A stretch of DNA of 64,000 nucleotides from Podocnemis expansa (GCA_007922195.1 ML681992.1:35825877-35889876); one strand, 5' to 3'; numbered from the stretch's first letter, positions 22,867 through 34,641 are shown. The notes: generated from the sequence alone by a model not told the origin. Program-made: numbers and translations.

Positions 22867-23304
22867 CAGGGGTGGCCAAGCTTATGGAACTCAAGAGCCA
22901 CACAAGTTGATTATTAAACCTTTGAGAGCCGCACTGAGGCATACAGCTATATACTTTTACCTACTCCAAATCACTATGTTTAAAATTCATTGGACACTAA
23001 TTTTATCATAAAAAGAGGACAAATATTGATCCTACTAATGTCAGATTCTAATAATTATTTAAAGTTACCATGAAAACTAAGCCTATACAGTAAAAACTTA
23101 GCTGCTGCTTGAGAAGACCGCAGGCTAGTGGAGAGTTTTTTAAAATTCCAACCATGCTGCTCTTCTCCCCACTGTCCCGACCTCCTCCTGAACTCCTAGG
23201 ATGGGGCTGCTTTCCTAAATTGATTTGCTGACATTCTTCTGGGAGCCACGATTTTTCATTCAAGAGCCACGTGTGGCTCCCGAGCCACAGTTTGGCCATG
23301 CCTG
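22867..23304. mobile_element. hAT MITE, CAGGGGTGGCCAA family
   Basis: The ends CAGGGGTGGCCAAGC and GTTTGGCCATGCCTG are inverted. The flanking octamers TAATAGTA and TAATAGTG differ at one base. The termini carry GAGCCAC(A/G) direct and inverted repeats (AAGAGCCACACAAG, AAGAGCCACGTGTGGCTCC). It is non-coding. Confidence 0.85.
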
Positions 23305-23312
23305 TAATAGTG

Positions 23313-24255
23313 CATCAGGAATCTTTTTTTCAAATATTCCTGTTGATTCTCTCTCAATAATGTAAAGAAAATTAACTACAGTCCTTGCATTATAATTGAG
23401 GATTCATGTCAGAATGATGCTACTCTCTATTTCTTAAGAATCTTTTTGAAATGTTCTCCCATCTGGACTCTAACTTTTTATGTGTACATTTTCATATTTA
23501 CACATCTCTATGCCTGTGTTAGTGCACATAAACCAATGTATACACATGCACACACACAGATTTTTATTTTATTTTGGCATTCATGAAAAATGCAGTTTTC
23601 AAATATACATTTCAGGTGGTATGATCAAAAGCACTTTGCATTGACTTAACACTGTTTCTAGTGAAATCATGGGTTTCATGGGGAGTAGAATTAGTTTGAC
23701 ACTTAGTGCTATTGAGAAAACCCTACCCTTGAGATTTTGTGCATGCAGAATTGTAGACATGAAGGGAAAAGGCATAGAGAAAGGGCTGTATACAGTCAAC
23801 TGTAAATATTGTTTTGGGACCCAGTTTGGCAAGCACTTAGCATTTCCATGGCTTTGGTTAGTGAACAGGTATTTGTGGGGCTCCTATCTTAATAGATTTT
23901 TTTCTTTAATGTTAGAAATGACTATCTAGACAGACCACCTGAATAATAAAGGACTTAGAAGTTCACCCATTCATTTCTGACTCAAAACCAAATTTTTTGA
24001 ATTCAGTAGACATGTGCAAAGAGAGAGAATGTGAGACAAATGGGCTGGGAAGGAAGGACAAAACGTGCCAGAAAAAGGGCAAGTTAAAATGTCAATCAGA
24101 TTAAAACTGGGATGGCACCAGAGCTGGTAAGACACAAATGTCTGACCCAAAACTCAGCAAAAATCTTGGTGCATTTTGAAAACTTTTAAAATTATTGTCT
24201 GTTTTTGTACATCTCTTGATGTGTACTCCAGCCAGGACCAGCAACAGAAGTGTTA
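23313..24255. other. Unassigned sequence
   Basis: AT-rich, with a short CA-rich stretch near 23545. No repeat family or coding frame is supported. Confidence 0.4.
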
Positions 24256-24990
24256 AAATACCATGAAAGGTTTTTTTGTGGGTGTCTCTGTAGCAGTGTG
24301 GTTGCTTTGCTATGGTTCACCTAGAGTTAAAAGGGGTGTGTATACAGCAGCCAATCAGAGGGGGGGCTGCTGGTATAAAAGGAGTGCAGCAGAGCTAGCT
24401 TCTCAGCCTGTGGTGGGAGCTGCAGAGAGAAGGTCCTTTTCCTAGCAAGCTGGCTGTGGGAGCCAGCCTCTCAGAGGGCTGTGAGTGGAAGACTGAACTA
24501 GGAGTTGACCAGGAGCTGGGGATCATTAGAGAGCAGATTGCAGCAGTGGCTGGAGCAAAGGTCTGGGGTAAGGAACCGGAGATGGACGGTGGCTGCATTC
24601 CAGTGGTGAGCCACTGAGGGTAATTGGGGGTTGCAGGGAAAGTAACCCACAGTGCCTAGAGCAGCACAGGTGCCAGGTGTGGCATGGGCTTTCTGGCCAT
24701 TGACTTGAACTAGTGGCTAGGATCAAGGCAAGCTGGACTGTACCCAGGAAGGGGTCAACTAATGGGCTTGGCTGGAGGGCTGAGACCCAAGGAGGAGACT
24801 CAAGGAGCAGAGTCTAGTATGGCAAGAGGCAGAGCACAGACTATCTGGAGGGGGACCACTTGAGTAATTCCCCAGTAACACGAGCAGGAGGCACCCTCCA
24901 GGTGGGTGGAGTGCTGCCAAACACCTACAAATTCCATCTCCAATGGAAGCAGGAAGAACAAATTTTTGCATGAATATCTTAGTTGATCTT
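24256..24990 (+). repeat. LTR-like promoter segment
   Basis: The segment has a CCAAT box, a TATA box 20 bases later, a GC-balanced purine-rich leader with repeated GGGAGC, GAGAGCAG and AGGAGCTGGG motifs, and no reading frame longer than 70 codons. This is how the U3-R-leader part of LTR retrotransposons looks. Similar but diverged layouts occur at 7690, 8822 and 14988. I find no primer-binding site, gag or partner LTR, so it may be a solo relic. Confidence 0.4.
24351..24380 (+). promoter_or_regulatory. CCAAT and TATA core promoter motifs
   Basis: CCAATCAGAG starts at 24351 and TATAAAAGG at 24374. The spacing is compatible with a polymerase II core promoter. A GT-rich segment (GGTTGCTTTGCTATGG) lies upstream and a purine-rich leader downstream. 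This is the best-formed promoter-like site in the window. Activity is not shown by sequence alone. Confidence 0.45.
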
Positions 24991-25654
24991 TAGCTGAATC
25001 ACGGAATACCTTTTTTTAAGACTCATCAGGGTCTGATTCAACTCCCACAGAAATAGATGACTCTTTGCAGTAGATGTAACAGTAGTTGGATCAAGGTTCA
25101 AAATCTGAAAGTACAACTATAGATTGGTCTGATTCAAAGAAATATGAAGCTAGAGAGAAAAGGTATATGGATAGAAAGCAAAACTTGGCATCTTTAAAAC
25201 ATTGACTCAGGTCACTGGATCTGAATACTCCTGGTCTCTGTGAAAACTTTAGGTTGAGAAAAAAGGTATATTTAATAGTCATAAGCTGGATTCTAGACTC
25301 AATGTGGGTTTCAATGAAATAACCCCCTGACACCTTTGTTCCTTGGGTTCATGATATAAATAATTCTACAAAACCTTATGCACATGCATAAGCACAAGAT
25401 CATACTATCTTAAAGATTTCCATTTTGTAAAATTTCACAGTTTGTAAGATAAAGTTTTTCCCTATTTGTTTTCAAAAATTATTGTTAGATGTATTTTGAT
25501 TATATGTCTAGGTCTCAAACCCTGCCTGGGGCTCAATTATGCTTAGTGGTGTATGCCGCTATAACTAAAAGATGGTAATCCATTGGTCCATGTAAGTAAA
25601 TTTACAATGTAAGTAGATTTGGATATAAACGTAGAATTCCAACATCCATGTAAG
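24991..25654. other. Unassigned sequence
   Basis: AT-rich sequence with no recognised element, leading into the 5' truncation point of the CR1 copy. Confidence 0.4.
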
Positions 25655-26509
25655 AGGGATAAAATCTATGTAGGAATCAATGGTTCCATGTCTAGCTGGC
25701 AACCAGTCACTAGTGGTGTGCCCCAGGGGTCGGTCCTGGGGCCGGTTCTGTTCAACATTTTCATCAATGATCTTGATGATGGAATACACTGTACTCTAAG
25801 TAAGTTTGCAGATGACACCAAGCTAGGGGGACCAGTAGACACGTTGGAGGGCAAGGACAGGATTCAGGGAGACCTAGATAAATTGGAACAGTGGGCCAAT
25901 AAAAATCTTATGAAGTTCAATAAGGACAAGTGTAAAGTCCTGCATGTGGGACGGAAAAACCCCATGCACTGCTACAGGCTGGGAAACATTCAGCTGAGTA
26001 GCAGCAGTGTAGAAAAGGACCTGGGGGTCATGGTGGATGGGAAGCTAGATATGAGTCAGCAGTGTGCTCTTACTGCCAAAAAGGCCAATGGCATACTGGG
26101 CTGTATCAAAAGAAGTATTACCAGCAGATCAAGGGATGTGATCATTCCCCTCTATTCTGCACTGGTGAGGCCACATCTAGAATACTGTGTTCAGTTTTGG
26201 GCTCCCCACTACAAAAAGGACAGGGACCTACTGGAGAGAGTTCAGAGGAGGGCAACCAAAATGATTAAAGGGCTGGAGCACAAGCCCTATGAGGAAAGAC
26301 TGAACGCATTAGGCTTATTTAGTCTGCAGAAGAGAAGATTGAGGGGGGATTTGATAGCAACCTTCAACTACTTGAAGGGATGCTCCAAGAAAGATGGAGC
26401 TCGACTATTCTCGGTAGTAAAGGAGGACAGGACGAGGAGCAATGGTCTCAAGTTGCGGTTAGGGAGGTCGAGGCTGGATATTAGAAAAACTTTACTAGGC
26501 GAGTGGTAA
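25619..26509 (+). pseudogene. CR1 ORF2 reverse transcriptase, partial
   Basis: The partial RT is open for 296 codons, although the first 12 or so codons are upstream flank. It has [20 protein letters not shown] (residues about 32-51), the catalytic FADDTKLGG (about 63-71, DNA 25805-25831), [30 protein letters not shown] and the C-terminal [12 protein letters not shown] block. The FADD metal-binding motif is intact. The last frame ends at TAA 26507-26509, shortly before a NMS/WNxLP block that continues in another frame, so an indel truncates the C-terminus. The endonuclease domain and the front of the RT are missing, so it cannot act alone. Confidence 0.85.
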
Positions 26510-26696
26510 AACATTGGAATGAGCTGCCAAGGGAGGTGGTGGAATTACCATCTTTGGAGGTGTTTAAGGCACGGCTGGATAAAACCATGACTGGGATGGT
26601 TTAGTGGGAGTGGTCCTGCCTCTGGCAGGGGGTTGGACTAGATGACCTATGAGGTCCCTTCCAACCCTAGGATTCTATGATTCTATGATTCTAAAG
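25655..26696 (+). mobile_element. CR1 LINE, 5'-truncated, relatively young
   Basis: This holds the second half of the CR1 ORF2 reverse transcriptase plus the 3' untranslated end. The tail shows the CR1 hallmark of repeated ATTCTATG octamers (26673-26692). CR1 copies are usually truncated at the 5' end by incomplete reverse transcription, and this one starts just before the RT motif-4 region. It is much better preserved than the other LINE fragments here. Confidence 0.9.
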
Positions 26697-27894
26697 TTTA
26701 GCAAAGTTGGAATCTTTTTAGAACACTTCATAGAACAGTATGTTTCTTTATGAAACTTTGGAGATGTAAAGATGTCCATGTTTCCCTGCCTTTATTTCCA
26801 CTGGGTTTTGCTTTATTCTTTGAGTATTCCAATTGTGCTCTTAGTTGGTGAGCCCTGATTTTCATTTTTTGTTTCCCTATCCCTTTCCTACTTGTAAGCT
26901 TTTCTCCTTCAGCCCTCCTCTTTTTCAAGCATTCTTTTTAAACCTTTGTTCACAGATCCCCTGCCTACTTGTTTGTTTTTTCCTTCAATTTCCAATAGTG
27001 TCATATCCTTCAGGACTCACTTCCCTTTTATGCTCTGCAAAGAAGAAGCTGAACAATTAAGAAAGGGCAATTGCCTTTGAAGAGATGAACTTTCAGAAGA
27101 GAGATCCATCCACAGATTCCAACTATGCTATCTCTGCGGACAGCTGATCAATGCCAACTAAAAACAATTTAAAATCTAAAGTATGCTACTTCCAGAATAG
27201 CAATATAATTCTCTTCTAGGCTGTCACATTGTGTTTTCAACTTCCTGTTGCTCAAGCTCTGTTATTAGATTGCAGTGTAGCTGCTCCTTGCTGCTGCAGT
27301 GCAACCTGAAAGTATAATCAGCCAGTTGACATTTTTTTTCCCCTGGAGTTTATTAAATAGCAATGTGAAGCAACATCATTACAGTGCAACATGCCTACTA
27401 CCGTTAAGACCATTGAAATACACAGCAGTAAACCCACTATTATATAGGGTAGTAAAACACTACAGTTAATAAGAACAGATTTAAAATATTTTATTAAGAG
27501 CATGTTAAAAAGGAACAGACAATCAGGGTGTTAGATAAATGAAGTGACTGGGCATTCCAGTACAGAGTACAGGTCATTTGAGAAGAAACAGGTTATAGTA
27601 TGGATGAAAAAGTACAATCAGAACATGACATACAACATCCTGGATGGGGAAAATCAAGAGAGTATGGGTCTGAGGTACAAAAGTGAGGAGATTTGGGATA
27701 AACAGCTTAATAAGTGTTGTGGCAGGGATACAAAATGTGGTATAAGAGAAGCACATATGTTATATAAAGTGGGTTATCCCAGAATGCCTTTAGGTAGTAA
27801 GGGTCAAAAGTCCATTAGGAAATGTGTTCCTGTGCAGAAGGAAGGGAGGTCTACGGAATCCCCTATTGGTGACTGCGGAGGTAGTCCTGTTTAT
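26697..27894. other. Unassigned; may include the 3' end of the minus-strand LINE
   Basis: The interval at 27544-27909 has a 121-codon plus-strand frame with no recognisable domain. Its right end overlaps the tail of the R2/NeSL-like element, so part of the interval may be that element's 3' untranslated region. The rest is unassigned. Confidence 0.35.
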
Positions 27895-27949
27895 GCCTCC
27901 TGGTACTGACTGTGCCTGGTGATGTGTTCGATGTAAATGCCTCTGGACC

Positions 27950-28430
27950 ATCTGATGGTTTCAGACACCAAGAAGTGGCTCATCAACTGGGATAGCACTG
28001 TCCAACACCACAGGCTTGCAGCACGTGTTCGTTGGTGTGGTCACGGTGCTGACGATCAGGGCATGGATTTGGACTTCATAGCCCTTGGCTCTCAGGGTGT
28101 CAGCTAAAGTAGCATGGTTTTCCTCTTTTTGGGCCTGGACACCAAGAAAGGTTGGGGGTTCAGTTTTTTAAGGGACCATGATGTCAATCATGATGATCTT
28201 CTTTTGGTAGTTGTCTGTGATTGCAATGTGGGGTCTCAGCAGGCTGTCAGCACTGGGGATGGTGGAATTGACTGAGACTTCCCCAAGGTGAGATGGGATC
28301 ACTTTCACCAGGCAGGCCTGGATCTCATTGTGTCTCCACTGCCAGGCTCTGGAGTGGGGCTTGCAGCTGCAGAGGACATGGGACAGGGTCTTGTTTGTAT
28401 AACCACACTTCCGGCAGTGCTTGTCTCAGT
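27950..28430 (-). pseudogene. CCHC knuckle and restriction-like endonuclease remnant
   Basis: The minus strand encodes CRKCG...KTLSHVLCSCKPHSRAW (cysteine-histidine knuckle, plus coordinates about 28365-28425). About 40 residues later comes RPHIAITD...KKIIMIDIMVP, the PD-(D/E)xK-like endonuclease core seen in R2 and NeSL proteins. The expected Asp after RP has become His. A conserved YEVQIHALIV-type block follows before multiple stops. Confidence 0.75.
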
Positions 28431-28699
28431 GCCCATGGCAGATGGCATCATTTAAGTGTATGCTGTAGAGGCAAGCACGGTGGGTAAATCTCCAGTCTGC
28501 AGAACGGATGTAGCTGCCTTCTGAGAGGAAGTGGGTGCTAGCATACCATTTGCCAGTCACCTTGAAAACCTTGGTTTGGTCGGGTTTTTTCTTAAGGTCT
28601 TCCATGTAGAGCATATGGATGGCTGCTTTCAGGATCCTCTCCAGCATGACTCTTGACTTAGGAGGGATGATAGTCTGGTCGTCAGTCCTGATTTGCAGC

Positions 28700-29720
28700 A
28701 CCAAGATGGCTAGCTCCTGCTGTCCTCATGTCATGTCCACTGGCAGCTGATGCACTTCCTCAGATGATGTGTGGCAAACCAGTTGTGGCTCCAGAGGGAT
28801 GTGATATCACTTCTGTCTTGTCCAAATTCACTAATCAAGGATCTGTTGAGATAGATGGAAGTGTCTGCATTGGAAGGAATTCTGTTGATCTGCTTTGTGG
28901 TAACCTTGTGCAAGGCATTTGCCATGACGTTCCTGATTGTAGCATCTGAGTATGCCAGCAGGCAGAAGTCATGGGTGATGACGATGATGTTGCAGATGTC
29001 ACCCATGTGGAAGAAATTGGCACCTCCCTGCTTCTGAACAATGTAAGTCAGTTCGTTGCTGGCCCTCATGGGAAGGAGCAGCCACTTTTTCACCAGTCAT
29101 AGGATGATATCATCAGCCTTATTGAGGGGTACATTTGCCACTGCTGAGCCACACAGGACAAATGCAATGTGGGGGATCAGGAAGACGTTCAGGGCATTAA
29201 TAGTTTGCCAAGGTGCCAAGAGGGAGGCGTCAATCTTGGCGGTGTCCTGCATGATCCCTTGGATGGTGTCATTGGGGGTCTGTTGGACGCAGAAGCCCAT
29301 TGGAGGGTCAAGGTGTTGGTACGCCTGCCCACCTTCAAGAAGGCTGATGGGCTCGCCCTGGATCTGGAATGGCCTCAGTTGGCCTGCATCTTTCTTGCTG
29401 CCATTGATGTGGAGGGATGCACACTTGGTGTTGAAGCATAGTCCCATCTAGTCAGCAATCAGGCTGGTGCTGTGCAGCATATTTTGGAGGTGCTTGGGGA
29501 TCAGGACCAGATTGTCCACTTAAGACAAAATTTTGACTCTTTCCCCATGGAGGGCAAGACCCTCAGGGCCCTTGGCTATTGTTTGGATGAAAGGCTGCAT
29601 GGTGAGGTTGAAGAAGATGGGGCTGAGGAGACAGCCCTACTTCATCCTGCTCCGGATACACCACCAAGATTCCTCTCTCTTGACCGAATGGATGGTGGTG
29701 GTGCTCCTGTCATATAGCTC
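28700..29720 (-). pseudogene. Reverse transcriptase remnant of the R2/NeSL-like LINE
   Basis: The motif-4 block reads GCLLSPIFFNL (29605-29637). It should be followed by the catalytic (F/Y)ADD box, but the corresponding codons at 29511-29522 read stop-Val-Asp-Asn. Then come LVLIPKH, a second stop, and GLCFNTKCASLHI. Further on, in a long open stretch at 29097-29447, is the fingers/thumb-type sequence, continuing after another stop into the thumb. Loss of the first and last residues of the active-site box shows that the enzyme is dead. Frames are otherwise well preserved for an old element. Confidence 0.75.
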
Positions 29721-29951
29721 TTAAAGCCACTGGAGGAAGCTGTTCAGCTACCTAAATTTCTGGAGAATGGAAGATATGTTGGTGGGGCATGGCTCTCAAA
29801 GCATTGACCAGGTCTAGCCAAGCCATGGTTTCTGAGACCTCCGGGCAGTCTCGATGGTGGCCTGAAGGATGAAGTTGTGCTTGTAGCAGCCTCCACCTTT
29901 CTTTTAAGTGTGCAGACTGCTGGTGATGTATCTGAAGGTGACCCCCTTTTT

Positions 29952-30020
29952 GTGTATCCTCCTCAGGTGTCTGACACCAATGAGGAGGTGGAATTCATGG
30001 GCAGGGTGGCAGATGGAGCA
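29952..30020 (-). pseudogene. CCHH zinc finger of the R2/NeSL-like LINE
   Basis: The minus strand encodes C-x2-C-x13-H-x4-H (CSIC ... HLRRIH) preceded by a Phe and followed by KKG. R2-group LINEs carry one to three such N-terminal fingers that bind target DNA. The finger residues are all present although the surrounding frame is short. Confidence 0.6.
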
Positions 30021-30725
30021 GAAGAGTGTGTCCTTGGCAAGGGGGTATGGTAGGTAGATGCAGTCTTGCATGTCTCCTGCTTCTTGCACTGAAGCAGTTT
30101 CAGTTGTGTCAGAGGGCCTGTCCACAGACATAGTGCATCAGGGAGGGTGACCACATTGGTGAGGGTGGCTGAATCTTGATCAGCAGGGTCAGAGGCGCTG
30201 GCCCTCATCAGGGTGTTTTTTCTGTTGAAGGTAGTTGAGAACAGCATTGACCCTGGACTTGATGTCTCATGCGGCAGTCTCTGGAGGGAAGGGGCCTGTC
30301 ATCATAGAATCTTGTGGACCTGGTGCCATCCTCATGGGGGAACTGTCATCCTGTCCTGAAGTGTCAGCGGTATCAAAGTTATTTGCTTCCATAGGAAGGT
30401 CCAAAGCCTCATAGGCTGACACAACCCGTGGAAGGGACTCAAGAGTAAAGGAGGCAGAAGTGGTGATGGTGTCATCATCCAGGGACTTGGAGCCTCAAGG
30501 CGGGGCAGTAGCAACTGCCAAGGCCTGAAGAGTGATCTCAAGGGCTGTGAGAGGGTCTTCAGGTGGAGCCATCACTTTGGGGGGTGGGTCACATGGAATA
30601 ACCAATGGAGCAGGAATCAGAGAGGCAACCTGAGGTGGAGTGGCAGAGGCAAAGGCTTCCACAGCAGCCCTTAGGAGTACAGGGGAGGGAGACAAAGCCC
30701 AGACATTAGCTGAAGCCACCTTCCA

Positions 30726-32354
30726 ACAAGAAGCCCATGGAGAGTGATCCTATTCCATGTCATTGGAAGAGATAGCTGCACCTGGCTCTGGTGGAGCAGG
30801 AAAGGCAGAGATCGCCCAGAGGCTCACTGGACCTGACTCCCAGACAGGGCCTCAGGAAGCAACCAGAGAGTCATGGATGGAGGCTTCCTCTGGAGAGGCT
30901 TGCCTAAGCTGAGCAGGTGCAGCAGTGAAGGCAGCGGCTATGGAGTCCTTTGGACTCAGTACAGGGACATCAGAGTCCCCTGGAGTATCATGTACAGCGA
31001 AGGCTGAAGCAGGGCAAGCTCTGGTTGGGGTGGTCCCCTGAGGAGTGCCAGGAGTAGTAGTGCAGGAAGCCAGAGCAGTCTCAGAAGATGCTGTTACTCA
31101 AGCAATGTGAGCAGCAGCTATTGTCTTCACAGGAGCTTGCCAGAGGACTGCAGGGGAGGTGCTGGTGAAGCTAGCCACCTGGGCCACCACCAGCAGTAAG
31201 AAGAGCAGCAGCCTGAGTAGCTCTGTGCAGCAGTGTGATTTTTTCCTTTCTGATCCAGTGGCCACTCTAAGAGTAGCAGCTACATCCATCCTGAGGACCT
31301 GTTGTTTTCTTCCAAGTGAGATTCAGCTCTTCTAGATATCATAATCACCTGCCTCAGTATACTATTATAGCAACTGCCCCAGGAAGGAATATTGTGCTCC
31401 ATATCTATTGTAGTTTTTTTTTTTATTATCCTGCTGCATGGACCCCCAACTCTATGTCCCCATTTGTCCAGCAACTGGACACAGAGCTGTATTTTCAAAG
31501 GCTCAGCAAGTCTGGCTTCATTCCGGCAATGTGCCATCCAGTTCAGTAGGGCTGCCTTGGAGAGGGAAATAGACAGTGGTTCTAAATCAACAAGGCATGA
31601 GAATGATCACAGCCAAGAGAAAGGAGGTATACCTACAACTGCTCTCACGTACAGCCCAGGAGAGTTTCCTTTGTTTAGAAACACACTCATTGCTATTTTT
31701 AGGTCCCACTGTGCTCCTAAGGTTCCCTTATGAAGAGTAGACTGGAGCCCATTTCATTTTTTGGCCTTTCTAGCACTCTTCGGGCACAGGCTCTCCATTC
31801 CCCCTTCCCAGAATGAAAAGGGACCAAGTGGCCCAGCTTGCATAAGTGCTGAATCCCCATACATCCACTAGCCTTGTGGGCACTCTGGGTTTACAGGTCA
31901 CCTTTTCAGGGACATGCAATAGCTTAAAACAAACAGAACATACTTCATAAGAGTTCCCCAAACTAGTCACTCTTTTAGATAGCTTAGAAATACACAGATC
32001 CAGACCAAATGATAAAACATTATATGAATTTTTCATGTTTGTTTACTAATCATTCTGGCTTACTTGCTGGTCTGAGGTGAAAGACTCTTCTGGGTTAAGG
32101 GTCCTTCTGAAGCTCAAGGCTTCTCCTTCCAACCATGGAGTCTCTCTCTTGCTTCCTGCAGTCAGTGTGCTTCTACTACCTCTCTCAACTGGCCTTTAAG
32201 AGACCCTTTCTTTTGTAACTTCCTGTTCTCTTTCACAGGTGACCTCTCATCAGCTTTGTCAGGGGATCAGTCCCTCCGTAGGTGAATTCCTTAGTCCCAC
32301 CCCCACTCATGCACTCTGGAATTCAGACTTGAATAACTGATGTGCCCTGGTCTC
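30726..32354. other. Unassigned; possible 5' part of the LINE and a C/T-rich LTR-like relic
   Basis: The minus-strand frames over 30332-31289 are Ala/Pro-rich and could be the low-complexity N-terminus of the R2/NeSL-like protein, but no motif proves it. A poly-T stretch lies near 31416-31424. The C/T-rich part at 32080-32340 resembles the reverse complement of the purine-rich LTR-like leaders and is interrupted by the MITE at 32358. Confidence 0.35.
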
Positions 32355-32357
32355 TCT

Positions 32358-33401
32358 GGCTATGTCTACAGTTAGAGTGCCTATTCAAATTGACTGAATT
32401 TGAACTAATCAATTTGAACTAATAATTATTGGTTCAAATTCAGTCAATTCAAAGTAACATGGCCATGCTATAAACTCCTATTCGAACTAGTATGTCCATG
32501 GACTGGACTTTCTAATTCGAATTGGAGGAAGGGCACCATGGGAGGTGTGGCAACATGGCCCCCAAGAAGGGCCATATCACCATCCAATCCCCTGCCAGGC
32601 TCCAGCCCTCTAAGCCCAGCACAGGGAAAAGCATCCCCTGCCCAGCTGTAGCTTTGGTGCGGCTAGAGCTGGCCAGGAGATGCTTTTCCCCATGCCAGGC
32701 TTGGAACGCTAGAGCCTTGCAGAGGATGTTTTCCCCTGGCTGGGATGGGTGAGGGAGAAAGGATTCCCCCCTGCCTGACTCCAGCCCCATTTGCCCCAAG
32801 ATAAGGGATCCCTGAGCTGGACTGGAACTGCGCTCCCCAGGCTGGGGAGAGGGATCCCTGTGTGAGGCTCCAGCTCTGCCTGCCGCATGGGGAGGGGATC
32901 CCTGCACCAGACTGGAGCCTCACTTGCCAGTGTGGGGACAGGACCCTCATGTGTGGCTGGAGCCCTGCTGGCTGTGCGCAGGGATCCCATCCCCACACCA
33001 GCTAGCAGGGCTCCAGCCTGGTGCAGGGGTCCCTGTCTCCAGCCTGGGAACAGGAACCCCATTCCCCCCAGCCCAATCAGGCTGGGTGGTGGTGGAGGCA
33101 CCTTTTGGGCTCCTGGCCCCACGTGCTGGATGGCTGGTCTTCCTTCCAGGGTGCCGTGTATGCTGGGAGGAAGGTCAGTTCGAACTAACAGTGAGTTCAA
33201 ATTGACATGGCCACACTGGCTCAGTTCAAATTGACCGGGACTTCAAAGTCAAATAAGGTTTGACCACTTCAAAGTCAGCCTTTATCAATTAGAACTAAGG
33301 AGCTCCTCAGTTTGAGTTGAGGAGAGCGAGTGTGGCCATGCACTTAATTTAATATGAATTGATTCATCAGTTTGAATTAAATTCTGAGTGTGGACATACC
33401 C
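32358..33401. mobile_element. Harbinger-type MITE with GC-rich core, TTCGAACT subfamily
   Basis: The ends GGCTATGTCTACAGTT and GAGTGTGGACATACCC are flanked by TCT on each side (32355-32357 and 33402-33404). The subterminal zones hold AATTTGAACTAAT and TTCGAACTA motifs in both orientations. The centre (about 32570-33120) is GC-rich and built from loose repeats around GGGATCCCTG at roughly 45-base spacing. The 70-160 codon open frames over it are low-stop artefacts. Confidence 0.85.
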
Positions 33402-33404
33402 TCT

Positions 33405-34462
33405 GTCCAAGGCTACTCTATTTGACTGGGTGATCATTTAAAATTGAGAAGCTCTCCCCTGTCACCTCTGTGTCAGTAGCTTTAGAACTTCTGTCCAACA
33501 TGGAGGTAAAAAGGCAACACAGAGTGCAATCAGCCCCACATTCAAAATGGAGGTTGCAGACTGATATGCATGCATGCACACACACTCCTTGATATCAAAC
33601 AGTTTGTAAGCTGCTCATAGACAGACTTCCTAAATCACCATAGTTCTGTTCTATTTATTAAATGCCACATGTTTGCATGATGTCTTACAGGAAACATACA
33701 TGATTTCTGCCCTAAAGACAATTCAAAGAAGATCTGTTCTTCCAAAGACTTATGTTAATAACCTATTTGTGCAGGTCATCCCAACGAAATTAATGTTGCT
33801 ACTTGTGCGTATGAGTTGGCAGAATTGGGTTCATTATTAGCCAGTAATAGGCACCCTCTTTTCTTTCCTTGATTGTTGTCATGTCTTAACTTATTAGGTC
33901 CCCAGTCTAGCAATATAGTTGAGCGCATGTTTAACTTTAAGTCTTATGGAAATATCCATGTACTTAAGCACCTTACTGGAGGGCCTAGGGCCTGCTTCTG
34001 CTCCATAAAACTCACAGACACTTTCTTGGATCAAGTCAGCACCAAGTGTTTGTTTAAATTAAAATCTCCCATGGAGCTTTGAGTTAGCATACATGTCTTC
34101 ACAACACTTCAGAACCATCTTCTTCAGTTTGTATTACAACCCCCTTCTTCAAAGTTTGATTGGAAAGCACTTTACCCTCTACCCTTCCCTCAGGAAAACA
34201 AGAGATAACATACATAACCAAAAAGCATATACTTTGAAAGCTTCAGCTGGAAGAACTTGTAAGTTATTGAAGTGCTTACAAGCCTTGCACTGAAGGGTAC
34301 TTGTATGTTGCTTGATCTGAGTAAAGGAGGCTGACAGGCACTTGTCCCATTGTGCATTGAACTGTACACTGCAAATTACAACTTTAGAAATAAGGCTAAT
34401 GCAAACAGCATAGTCCAAATGATAGGTGCTGTAATGTAAAGAATAGGAGGTCCACACATGGA
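33405..34462. other. Unassigned sequence
   Basis: No repeat or gene recognised. A short CATGCA-type alternating stretch lies near 33566. Confidence 0.4.
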
Positions 34463-34610
34463 GGCTATGTGTACACCTAAAAGCTTAGTTTGGACTTTCT
34501 TAATCTGAACTAAGGAGTTCAAACTAATTTTGAACTAAGTGTGGTTTTTTTAGATCAAACTAGCTGCACTTTTTTTTTAGTTTGGACCAACTTTTTAGTT
34601 CATACTAAAA
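34463..34610 (+). mobile_element. MITE left-end fragment, GTTTGAAC subfamily
   Basis: It starts GGCTATGTGTACACC and continues with several AGTTTGAACTAA-type motifs like the element at 1550. The right terminus is missing. The hAT at 34642 lies just downstream and no continuation is found beyond it, so the MITE was truncated before or during that insertion. Confidence 0.6.
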
Positions 34611-34641
34611 ATAAATGAGGAAAAAAGAATACTTGTATCAA

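Larger units (their letters stand above)
27895..30725 (-). mobile_element. R2/NeSL-like non-LTR retrotransposon, decayed
   Basis: On the minus strand the domain order is that of restriction-like-endonuclease LINEs. From high to low coordinates there is a Pro/Ala-rich N-terminal region, a CCHH zinc finger (about 30020-29952), reverse transcriptase (about 29720-28700), a CCHC knuckle (about 28425-28375) and a restriction-like endonuclease (about 28250-28130), then a C-terminal tail. Such elements have a single ORF and usually insert at specific sites. All domains are interrupted by stops and frameshifts. The 5' boundary is unclear and could lie as far as about 31300. R2, NeSL and relatives cannot be separated without alignment. 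Confidence 0.75.

Noticed and set aside
27544..27909. 121-codon plus-strand frame rich in Lys and Glu
   Set aside because: No domain was found. It borders the antisense LINE tail and lacks splice or promoter signals.
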